This document shows positions 1-6,610 of a stretch of 14,525 nucleotides of DNA, one piece after another. Numbering within the stretch: the first letter of the stretch is position 1; each line of letters begins with the position of its first letter. Made by a program: the position numbers and the translations under genes. The notes beneath the pieces were generated by a model. That model ran no database searches and was not told the origin of the DNA. It was given only the letters and a program-made list of their open reading frames with translations. This stretch comes from Deltaproteobacteria bacterium (GTDB lineage: Bacteria; Desulfobacterota; Desulfobacteria; Desulfobacterales; C00003060): assembly GCA_019309245.1 (NCBI GenBank), contig JAFDGP010000031.1, positions 1 through 14,525 on the forward strand, read 5' to 3'.

Positions 1-1
1 G

Positions 2-367
2 AGTGCGGCAAACGGCTATGCCTATCGCTCAGGGACCTCCATGGCCGCCCCGTTCGTGGCGGGCCTGGCCGCGCTCCTCTGGTCGGAGTCTCCGACGTTG
101 ACCGCCTCTGAGGTAAAACATCGCATTCTGGACAACGTGGATCCCCTTCCTGCGCTTCAAGGAAAAATCAGCAGTGGTGGTCGAATCAACGCCTATGGCA
201 GTCTCCATCCTTCCCAGAGTTCAAAGGATTCTTCAAGCCCATCGGCCAGCGTCTCAAGCGGGGGCGGAGGCGGCGGGTGTTTTGTCATGACGCTGGCCTG
301 GGGCCTTTCCGACATGTTTCAACAAAATCCCGGGGTTGGACTTGCATTTCGTCGTGGATCGTATTAA
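2..367 (+). CDS. Subtilisin-like (S8) serine protease, C-terminal end only
   Basis: The reading frame is open from base 2, so the 5' part lies outside the window. The motif GTSMAAPFVAGLAALL near the start is the S8 family block that carries the catalytic serine (the S of GTSMA), followed by the usual helix and a short strand region (SSGGRINAYGSL) that closes the catalytic domain. After that comes a Ser-rich linker and a run of six glycines leading into CFVMTLAWG and about 20 more residues. That tail resembles the Gly-run/CFI-box C-terminal motif (canonical CFIATAAYG) common on exported proteins of Desulfobacterota, but diverged. An exported or surface protease is inferred. No signal peptide, Asp or His catalytic residues can be checked because they are upstream. 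The next gene starts 66 bp downstream on the same strand. Confidence 0.88.
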   Translation, partial: SAANGYAYRSGTSMAAPFVAGLAALLWSESPTLTASEVKHRILDNVDPLPALQGKISSGGRINAYGSLHPSQSSKDSSSPSASVSSGGGGGGCFVMTLAWGLSDMFQQNPGVGLAFRRGSY

Positions 368-433
368 AGCCCCATAAGCCGAGGGACCCTTCAAAAAGGG
401 GACGAATCGGGACAGGAATAAAAAGGAAATAAT

Positions 434-1243
434 ATGGCCAAAAAGAAACGCATAACGCGAAAAGAGCTGTTAAAGGAGCCGGATGAGTTTTTAACCCTGT
501 CATCGAAAATCATTCGGTTTGCGCAGAATAACCAGAAGCAAATGAGTTATGTCGGCATCGGTGTTGTGGTTTTGCTGCTGGGGTTTTTCGCCTACCGGTA
601 CATGTCCAGCTTATCGGAACGGCGGGCCTATGCCTTGTTTGAAGAGGGATTCTCTCATTACATGGCCCAGTCCTTCGGGCAGGCACAGCACACGCCGGAT
701 CCCGTGTCCCGCGACAAGTTCATTCAAGTGCTCGAAAAGTACTCCTCAACAAAGGCGGCGCGACTTACCGAGCCGCTGCTGGCAGATACCTATGCCAAGA
801 CCGGTGACTACGACAAGGCCATTGAATTGTATAACAAGGCCTTGGAGGATTTTCCTGAGGAACCGGGCCTGCGGGCGATTTTCTGGAACGGCCTGGGATA
901 CGCCCTTGAAGGCAAGAAGGATTATAAAGCGGCGGCGGAAGCCTTTCGGCGGATCACGACACTTCAAGGGGACTTCTTAAAGGCGGAGGCCTATTTCAAC
1001 CTGGGACGGATGTATGAACTGATGGGAGACAAGGAAAAAGCCTCCGCCGCCTTCAAACAGGTCGCCGACGCCTATCCCGACAGCATGCACGGTGCCATGG
1101 CCAAGGAAAAAGTCGCGCAACTCAACAGGTATCAACAAGGGCAGGTTGCCGGGCCACAAGCCGAGGGACAACCGGTGGCCGAGCCGGCCGCCGCTGCCGC
1201 CACCAAGGATAACGTCTCTGTCGATGGGAGGAACGCAGGATGA
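434..1243 (+). CDS. Membrane-anchored tetratricopeptide repeat protein
   Basis: 269 aa. The N-terminus is basic and cytoplasmic-looking (MAKKKRITRKELLKEPDEF), followed by one hydrophobic segment at about residues 38-56 (VGIGVVVLLLGFFAYRYM), so the bulk is probably periplasmic. Residues about 111-240 hold TPR-like helix pairs (for example TYAKTGDYDKAIELYNKALE and YFNLGRMYELMGDKEKASAAF). The C-terminus is a flexible Ala/Pro/Glu-rich tail. The architecture is like the YfgM/TPR_21 type of anchored scaffold protein; the exact partner cannot be told. The start is supported by AAGGAA 5 nt upstream. The stop overlaps the next start as ATGA, so it is translationally coupled to the aryl-CoA ligase and probably belongs to that operon. 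Confidence 0.88.
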   Translation: MAKKKRITRKELLKEPDEFLTLSSKIIRFAQNNQKQMSYVGIGVVVLLLGFFAYRYMSSLSERRAYALFEEGFSHYMAQSFGQAQHTPDPVSRDKFIQVLEKYSSTKAARLTEPLLADTYAKTGDYDKAIELYNKALEDFPEEPGLRAIFWNGLGYALEGKKDYKAAAEAFRRITTLQGDFLKAEAYFNLGRMYELMGDKEKASAAFKQVADAYPDSMHGAMAKEKVAQLNRYQQGQVAGPQAEGQPVAEPAAAAATKDNVSVDGRNAG

Positions 1244-2541
1244 TCTATGATGAAGAATTTGAGACATTGCCGCGGGAAGCACTCGAGGCCATTCAGTTAA
1301 AAAGGCTTCAGGATCTGGCTGAACGGGTGTATGCCACCGTCCCGTTTTACAAAAAGGCGTTTGACGAAAAAGGTGTCAAACCAGGTGACATCAAACACCT
1401 GGAGGATTTGCACAAGCTACCTTTTACCATGAAGCAGGATTTACGGGACAATTATCCCTTCGGCATGTTTGCCTCCCCCATGGAGACCGTGGTCCGGATC
1501 CACGCCTCCTCGGGTACGACCGGAAAGCCGACAGTGGTGGGATACACCCGCAGGGACATCAACACATGGGCGGAGCTGATGGCCCGCACCCTCGCGGCGG
1601 CAGGGGCCCACAAGGGCGATATTGTCCACAACGCCTACGGGTACGGGCTTTTTACTGGCGGGTTGGGGTTTCATTACGGTGCGGAGCGACTGGGCGCATC
1701 GGTGATTCCGGTTTCCGGCGGCAACACGAAAAGACAAATCTTGTTGATGCGCGATTTCGGTCCGACCGTGTTGACGGCCACGCCATCATATTCGCTTCAC
1801 CTTTGTGACGTGGCCGCAGACGAAGGGCTGGACTTCAGGTCCTTGAACTTCCGTATCGGCGTGTTCGGAGCCGAGCCATGGACGGAGAACATGCGCAAGG
1901 AAATTGAAAACAAGCTGGGGCTGGAGGCCATGGACATCTACGGCCTGAGCGAAATAATCGGACCGGGGGTTTCTGTGGAATGTATCGAAGCCAAGAACGG
2001 CCTGCATATCTTTGAAGACCATTTTATCCCTGAAATTATTGACCCGGCCACGGGCGAACCCCTTGGCTACGGAAAGATCGGCGAACTGGTCTTTACCACC
2101 CTGACCAAGCAGGCCTTCCCGCTCATCAGATACCGAACCCGTGACCTTTCCGTACTCTATCGCGAACCGTGCCGGTGTGGCAGGACCCTGGTGCGTATGG
2201 GGCGAATCACAGGACGCTCCGATGATATGCTGATTATTCGGGGAGTCAACGTGTTTCCTTCCCAGATCGAAAGCGTGCTCATGGCCAGCGAAGGCGTGGC
2301 GCCGCACTATGTGCTGGTGGTTGACCGAAAAGACCGGATGGACACGCTTGAAGTCCAGGTGGAAATCAGCGAGGAGGTCTTCTCGGACGCGGTGAAGGAC
2401 CTCCAGCAGCGTGAAAAACGTATTGAAAAAGATATCAAGGATCTGCTCGGGGTCTCGTGCAAGGTCCGGCTGGTTGAACCCAAGACCATTCAGCGCAGCC
2501 AGGGAAAGGCTCAACGGGTGATTGATAAACGGCAACCTTGA
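1240..2541 (+). CDS. paaK: Phenylacetate-CoA ligase family protein (AMP-forming aryl-CoA ligase)
   Basis: 433 aa, the normal length for PaaK-type ligases (acid + ATP + CoA to acyl-CoA + AMP + PPi), cytoplasmic. Visible family motifs: N-terminal EEFETLPREALEAIQLKRL; phosphate-binding loop SSGTTGKPT at residues 90-98; YGYGLFTGGLG at 133-143; adenylate motif YGLSE at 234-238; RYRTRD at 297-302; CRCGR at 311-315; hinge GRSDDMLIIRGVNVFPSQIE at 325-344; and near the C-terminus QGKAQRVIDKR with the expected catalytic Lys (about 423). The start overlaps the TPR gene's stop (ATGA), with GGGAGG 8 nt upstream. Clustering with an ACT protein and a branched-chain ABC importer matches the arrangement seen around arylacetate/2-oxoacid metabolism in anaerobes, where such ligases handle phenylacetate or indoleacetate made from aromatic amino acids. 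The true substrate is inferred. Confidence 0.93.
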   Translation: MIYDEEFETLPREALEAIQLKRLQDLAERVYATVPFYKKAFDEKGVKPGDIKHLEDLHKLPFTMKQDLRDNYPFGMFASPMETVVRIHASSGTTGKPTVVGYTRRDINTWAELMARTLAAAGAHKGDIVHNAYGYGLFTGGLGFHYGAERLGASVIPVSGGNTKRQILLMRDFGPTVLTATPSYSLHLCDVAADEGLDFRSLNFRIGVFGAEPWTENMRKEIENKLGLEAMDIYGLSEIIGPGVSVECIEAKNGLHIFEDHFIPEIIDPATGEPLGYGKIGELVFTTLTKQAFPLIRYRTRDLSVLYREPCRCGRTLVRMGRITGRSDDMLIIRGVNVFPSQIESVLMASEGVAPHYVLVVDRKDRMDTLEVQVEISEEVFSDAVKDLQQREKRIEKDIKDLLGVSCKVRLVEPKTIQRSQGKAQRVIDKRQP

Positions 2542-2568
2542 TCCCTAAACATAAAGGAGGAACGTGTC

Positions 2569-3000
2569 ATGCGTGTTGAACAGATATCGGTGTTTCTTGA
2601 AAACAAGGCGGGCAGGCTGGCCGAGGTTACCCGTGTGTTGTCCGAAGCCGGGGTAAACATTCGGGCCCTTTCTTTGGCCGACACATCTGATTTCGGCATA
2701 TTGCGGTTGATCGTCAACGACAACCAAAAGGCCAAGGCGATCCTCAAGGAACACGGGTTTACCGTTGGAAAGACGGACGTGGTCGCCGTGGAAGTAGCAG
2801 ACAGGCCCGGAGGTCTGGCCCTGATCCTCGGCATATTGAGCAAAGAAAACATCAACGTGGAATACATGTACGCCTTTGTCCAGCACAGCGGCAAAGATGC
2901 GGTCATGATCTTCCGCTTTGACGATATTGATGCCGCGGTTAAACTCCTTCAGGACAACAACGTAAAGGTCCTGGAGGGAAAAACCGTATACACGCTGTAA
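2569..3000 (+). CDS. Tandem ACT-domain amino-acid-binding protein
   Basis: 143 aa, made of two ACT repeats: residues about 3-67 (QISVFLENKAGRLAEVTRVL) and about 71-140 (VVAVEVADRPGGLALILGIL). Each has the Gly-containing turn (NKAGRL, DRPGGL) where ACT domains bind an amino acid at the dimer interface. There is no catalytic domain, so it is a stand-alone sensor of the type that sits beside paaK and liv genes in many Desulfobacterota. A strong AAAGGAGG (2553-2560) lies 8 nt before the ATG. It starts 27 bp after the ligase stop, in the same operon. Inference: it senses a branched-chain or aromatic amino acid and modulates the neighbouring enzyme or transporter. Confidence 0.9.
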   Translation: MRVEQISVFLENKAGRLAEVTRVLSEAGVNIRALSLADTSDFGILRLIVNDNQKAKAILKEHGFTVGKTDVVAVEVADRPGGLALILGILSKENINVEYMYAFVQHSGKDAVMIFRFDDIDAAVKLLQDNNVKVLEGKTVYTL

Positions 3001-3046
3001 GGGTTTGATAGCCTTCGGCGAAATCTGCGGGAAGGAGGAAAAGACA

Positions 3047-4240
3047 ATGAAGAAGAGGTGGGGTGTGGAAAAAGCGGCAGCCCTTTTGGCTGTCTCTGTC
3101 GCCTGGATCGCATTTGTGCTGACTCCGGCGGCCGAGGTTTGTGCGGCTCAACCTTACAAGGTCGGGGCGGTCTTTTCGGTATCGGGCAGGGCTTCATTTT
3201 TGGGGGACCCGGAAAAAAAGACGGTCTTGATGCTTCAGGAACAAATCAACAAGCAGGGAGGAATCAACGGGCATCCTCTGGAGGTGGTCATCTACGATGA
3301 TGAGGGTGATTCCACCAAGTGCGCGCTGGCGGTCAGAAAACTCATCATGCAAGACAAGGTTTGTGCCATCGTGGGCCCCTCTTTGAGCGGTCTTTCCCTG
3401 GCGGTCCTGCCGGAGGCACAAAAGCACAAGGTCCCCATGGTCTCGTGTGCCGCCAGCTACAAAATCGTCACCAAGAATCCCGAAACCGGCGAGCAATGGA
3501 AATGGATCTTCAAGACCCCTCAGTCAGACAGCATGGCGGTAGAAGCGATTTATACCCATATGAAGAAGCACGGCATTTCAAAAATCGCGATCCTGTCCGT
3601 GACCACCGGATTTGGAGCCAGCGGCCGGGGTGAGTTGCTTCGCCTGGCACCGAAATACGGTATCACGGTTGTCGCCGATGAAAAGTACGGACCCAAAGAT
3701 ACCGATATGACGGCCCAGCTTACAAAGATCAAAGGCCACGCGCCGCAAGCCATTGTGAACTGGTCCATCGGCCCGACCCAGGTGGTAGTGCTGAGAAACT
3801 GGAAAGCCCTGGGCATGAACAACATTCCAATGTATCAAAGCCACGGGTTCGGAAGCGGCGAGAATATCAAGCTGGCCGCAGGGGCCGCCGAAGGCGTGTA
3901 TTGCCCTCTGGGAGCATGTGTGGTTGCGGATGCGTTGCCGGCCGATCATCCGCAAAAAAAGGTCGCCACGGCCTATGCGGCGGCTTACAAGGCCAAGTAT
4001 GGGACACCGATTTCAACCTTTGGCGGGCACGCCTGGGATGCCTTCTCCCTGGTGGTAAAGGCCCTGGACGCTGTGGGCTGTGACTGCACCAGGATCAGGG
4101 ACACCCTGGAAAACATCAAGGGATTTGTGGGCCAGCACGGGGTATTCAACTTTTCACCCAAGGATCACAACGGGCTTACCATGAAAGACGCTTTTCAGAT
4201 GATGGTGGTTAAGAACGGTTGCTGGAAGGTAACGCAATAA
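3047..4240 (+). CDS. ABC transporter substrate-binding protein, branched-chain amino acid type
   Basis: 397 aa from the ATG at 3047, chosen because AAGGAGG (3032-3038) sits 8 nt upstream and the protein then begins with a classical Sec signal peptide (MKKRWGVEKAAALLAVSVAW, probable cleavage after CAA at QPYKVG). A TTG at 3005 would extend the frame by 14 residues that make no sense before a signal peptide. The mature part is a Leu/Ile/Val-binding-protein (Peripla_BP_6) fold: PYKVGAVFSVSGRASFLGDP, GINGHPLEVVIYDDEGDSTK, AIVGPSLSGLSLAVLPEAQ, and FGGHAWDAFSLVVKALD near the end. It should deliver ligand in the periplasm to the LivH/LivM permeases that follow. The ligand may be an amino acid or an aromatic acid; the sequence does not decide. 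Confidence 0.92.
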   Translation: MKKRWGVEKAAALLAVSVAWIAFVLTPAAEVCAAQPYKVGAVFSVSGRASFLGDPEKKTVLMLQEQINKQGGINGHPLEVVIYDDEGDSTKCALAVRKLIMQDKVCAIVGPSLSGLSLAVLPEAQKHKVPMVSCAASYKIVTKNPETGEQWKWIFKTPQSDSMAVEAIYTHMKKHGISKIAILSVTTGFGASGRGELLRLAPKYGITVVADEKYGPKDTDMTAQLTKIKGHAPQAIVNWSIGPTQVVVLRNWKALGMNNIPMYQSHGFGSGENIKLAAGAAEGVYCPLGACVVADALPADHPQKKVATAYAAAYKAKYGTPISTFGGHAWDAFSLVVKALDAVGCDCTRIRDTLENIKGFVGQHGVFNFSPKDHNGLTMKDAFQMMVVKNGCWKVTQ

Positions 4241-4299
4241 AGATGCCCCCTGGCTCCTCAGGGCTGTAGGATGCCCCCCGGGAATCACATAGCATGGAC

Positions 4300-4328
4300 A
4301 TTCCCGCGGCCGCTGAGGCCGCGGGAAT
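4300..4328 (+). other. GC-rich hairpin between the binding-protein and permease genes
   Basis: Perfect 12-bp inverted repeat ATTCCCGCGGCC / GGCCGCGGGAAT with a 5-nt loop (GCTGA), 59 bp after the binding-protein stop and 53 bp before the livH start. The following bases are TAAAAGG, so there is no U-tract of a classical intrinsic terminator. Hairpins here often lower expression of the permeases relative to the abundant binding protein by partial termination or by protecting the upstream mRNA 3' end; that role is inferred. Confidence 0.7.
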
Positions 4329-4381
4329 TAAAAGGTTGCGCGCCAATCGGCTTGCCGTTTGGCGTGTCTTGTTTTTGAAAA

Positions 4382-5284
4382 ATGGACCCGACCACATCGG
4401 CAAGTCAACTCCTTCAATACGCCATAACCGGCCTGACGGTCGGCAGTATCTACGCCATGGTGGCCATTGGCTTTAATGCCATCTACAACGTCACTGAAGC
4501 CATCAATTTTGCTCAAGGAGAGTTCGTGATGTTGGGAGGGCTGGTCATGGTGTTCTTCCACATAACCCTTAAACTGCCTGCGGTGGCGTCGTTTCCCCTG
4601 ACGATTTTGGTGGTCACGATAACAGGAATCCTCCTGGACCGGCTGGTTATAAGGCCGTTGTCCAAGCCGACGGTTCTCAACATGGTGATCGCCACCATCG
4701 GGGCCTCTTTTTTTATCAGGGGTGCCGCCATGATGATCTGGGGAAAAAATCCTTTTGATTTGCCCCCGTTTTCCGGGCGGGACCCGATTATGTTCCTCGG
4801 CGCTGCGATACAACCCCAGGGGCTTTGGGTCATTGGTTTTCTCTTGGTGGTGGTGATCGCACTCACACTGTTCTTTGATCGAACCATCATGGGTAAGGCC
4901 TTGAGGGCCTGTGCGGTTAATGTGAGCGCCGCCAGACTGGTTGGAATCAACGTAAAGTATATGGTGCTGGCCTCGTTCGCCTTGAGTGCGGCCATCGGTG
5001 CCCTGGGTGGAATCGTGATCACCCCCATTTCACTCATGGAGTACGACCGAGGGCCCATGCTCGCAGTCAAGGGGTTTTCCGCCTGCGTACTCGGCGGAAT
5101 GGGCAGTTTCCCGGGAGCGATCGTGGGTGGGCTGATGATCGGGCTGATCGAGTCACTGGTCGCCGGATTGATTTCTTCGGGCTACAAGGATGTCTTTGCC
5201 TTGTCGGTGCTGCTGGTGGTTCTATTTGCCAAGCCCAGTGGACTGTTTGGGAGCATAGCGGTGAGTAAAATCAAGAAATTTTAG
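4382..5284 (+). CDS. livH: Branched-chain amino acid ABC transporter permease, LivH family
   Basis: 300 aa, very hydrophobic, with about eight membrane segments. Family motifs are clear: GLTVGSIYAMVAIGFNAIYN, then EAINFAQGEFVMLG, VSAARLVGINVKYMVLASFA, and the cytoplasmic-loop region KGFSACVLGGMGSFPGAIVGG that contacts the ATPase. It forms one half of the inner-membrane channel with LivM. The ATG at 4382 follows an in-frame TGA by one codon, so no earlier start is possible, yet no good Shine-Dalgarno is visible upstream (only AT-rich GTTTTTGAAA); translation may be weak or depend on the hairpin at 4300-4328. The stop is followed by a 297-bp gap that holds an inserted repeat element. Confidence 0.93.
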   Translation: MDPTTSASQLLQYAITGLTVGSIYAMVAIGFNAIYNVTEAINFAQGEFVMLGGLVMVFFHITLKLPAVASFPLTILVVTITGILLDRLVIRPLSKPTVLNMVIATIGASFFIRGAAMMIWGKNPFDLPPFSGRDPIMFLGAAIQPQGLWVIGFLLVVVIALTLFFDRTIMGKALRACAVNVSAARLVGINVKYMVLASFALSAAIGALGGIVITPISLMEYDRGPMLAVKGFSACVLGGMGSFPGAIVGGLMIGLIESLVAGLISSGYKDVFALSVLLVVLFAKPSGLFGSIAVSKIKKF

Positions 5285-5350
5285 TTTCCATCCATTATAT
5301 GGTCCGGCAAGAAATCGGCGGGTGGCCCTGCTTCTACCAGGCTTCTCCCT

Positions 5351-5543
5351 GAGAGCGTTGCACAACCCACTGTCGGGAGTCGGGTCGCCTTCCCTCAAGG
5401 CGATATGATCCAGGCCGAGCCGTGCGAAAGGTCTTGCCAGTTCATTGGCATATCGCCTTTCGGCAAGACGACCCGACTCCCGAGCGGCTGGGCGCGTAAA
5501 ATATCGCCTCGTAAGCCAGAGCAACGAGCTCTGCAAAGATCTC
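5351..5543 (-). mobile_element. MITE-like inverted-repeat element, copy A
   Basis: 193 bp, bounded by imperfect terminal inverted repeats (GAGAGCGTTGCA at the left; reverse complement of the right end GAGATCTTTGCA) and flanked directly by a 5-bp duplication TCCCT (5346-5350 and 5544-5548). It is the reverse-complement copy of the element at 7918-8111, and the two align end to end apart from about 27 bases in the centre. The interior is a long palindrome: arms GGGAGTCGGGTCG (5375-5387) and CGACCCGACTCCC (5469-5481) continue inward to GGCGATATG / CATATCGCC, with one internal mismatch patch. No coding capacity is convincing; minus-strand frames through it are incidental. It lies inside the operon between livH and livM. 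Taking one TCCCT out together with the element rebuilds a 99-bp intergenic space containing an intact TCTCCCTTT/AAAGGGAGA hairpin. Strand is set to match copy B as plus. Confidence 0.85.
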
Positions 5544-5562
5544 TCCCTTTGAAAAAGGGAGA
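5542..5562 (+). other. Short hairpin upstream of livM
   Basis: Perfect 9-bp stem TCTCCCTTT / AAAGGGAGA with a GAA loop, 19 bp before the livM ATG. Its left arm overlaps the end of repeat copy A and contains the TCCCT target duplication, so the repeat seems to have inserted into the arm of this hairpin and restored it by duplication. It lacks a following T-run. It may affect livM translation since the only purine-rich stretch near the start is its right arm. Confidence 0.55.
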
Positions 5563-5581
5563 TTGAGATGGCTTCTTTAAA

Positions 5582-6589
5582 ATGGCCAACGGGCACAAGA
5601 AAAACCATACCAAGACTTCCAGACGCACGGCTGCGAGACGCGCAGATACCCTGCAGGTGGTTGCTTTCGGGATCGGCGTGTTCGTGTTTCCGCTCGTAGC
5701 CCGGCGGATCAGTGTCCTGGAACATTATCTGGACATCATGGTTTTTGTGGGCATATACGCCCTGGTCGCCATGGGACTTTGTCTGTTGATGGGTTATGCC
5801 GGTCAGATCTCGCTGGGCCATGCCTCTTTTTTCGGGTTGGGGGCGTACATCTCCGGGGTAATGACATCGAAGTTCGGCCTGAACCCCTGGTGTTGCATGG
5901 TTCTGGGCGGCATGGTGTGTGCGGTGGTTGCCCTGGTGATTGGGGGGCCGTCGCTTAAGCTTTGCGGACACTACCTTGCCATGGCAACCCTGGCATTTTG
6001 TATTATTGTCACCGTGATCTTCAACGAGTCCATCGTGTGGACCGGCGGACCCGACGGCCTCGCCTTTATCCCCGGCCTCAGCGTGTTTGGAAAGCCTCTG
6101 GAATCTGTGGCATCGTATTACTACCTTGTCTGGTGTGCAGTGTTATTGGTGTTCGTTCTTTGTCTGAACGTGATTCGTTCCCCCGTGGGCCTTGCCCTTC
6201 GATCCATCCATGACAGCGAAACAGCGGCCGGGGCCGTCGGGGTCAATGTCGCAAAGGTCAAAATCACAGCTTTCGTATTCTCAGCGGTCATCGCCTCGGT
6301 GGCCGGAAGTCTGTACGCGCATTATCTGAACTTTATCAATCCGGCCGGCTTTGACCTTTTCGTCTCCATCAAGCTGGTTATCATGATCATCCTCGGAGGG
6401 CTTTACAGCCTGTGGGGGGCCATTGTGGGAGCCGGGCTGATTACCTTCCTGGGCTACGAGTGGCTTCATCTGTTTGAGGATGCCGAGGTCATGGTCTATG
6501 GAGCAATCATTCTGGTAATCGTGATTTTTCTGCCCGACGGTCTGGTGAGTCTTCCCGGCAGGATCATACGCCGCAAGCGTATCCCATGA
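5582..6589 (+). CDS. livM: Branched-chain amino acid ABC transporter permease, LivM family
   Basis: 335 aa. A basic N-terminal tail of about 24 residues (MANGHKKNHTKTSRRTAARR) precedes the membrane part. Family motifs: IYALVAMGLCLLMGYAGQISLGHASFFGLGAY, SLKLCGHYLAMATLAFCIIV, GGPDGL, LRSIHDSETAAGAVGVNVAKVKITAFVFSA (split here by position), and LGGLYSLWGAIVGAGLITFL near the C-terminus. It is the second channel subunit, pairing with LivH. The start is the only reasonable one but lacks a good ribosome-binding site (nearest is GAGATGG about 11 nt away); a 9-bp hairpin and repeat copy A lie just upstream. The gene ends 21 bp from the convergent deacetylase stop, so no livG/livF ATPase genes follow. 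Confidence 0.92.
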   Translation: MANGHKKNHTKTSRRTAARRADTLQVVAFGIGVFVFPLVARRISVLEHYLDIMVFVGIYALVAMGLCLLMGYAGQISLGHASFFGLGAYISGVMTSKFGLNPWCCMVLGGMVCAVVALVIGGPSLKLCGHYLAMATLAFCIIVTVIFNESIVWTGGPDGLAFIPGLSVFGKPLESVASYYYLVWCAVLLVFVLCLNVIRSPVGLALRSIHDSETAAGAVGVNVAKVKITAFVFSAVIASVAGSLYAHYLNFINPAGFDLFVSIKLVIMIILGGLYSLWGAIVGAGLITFLGYEWLHLFEDAEVMVYGAIILVIVIFLPDGLVSLPGRIIRRKRIP

Positions 6590-6610
6590 CCCCACGCAAG
6601 GCCCTGGCCC

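Noticed and set aside
4241..4381. Intrinsic terminator after the binding-protein gene
   Set aside because: The stem is strong but is followed by TAAAAGG, not a T-run, and the downstream permeases need read-through.
5222..5971. 249-codon minus-strand frame across livH end, repeat A and livM start
   Set aside because: Runs through two well-supported permease genes and an inserted repeat on the wrong strand; shared peptides with frames in copy B (such as VVLPKGDM) only reflect the shared repeat DNA.
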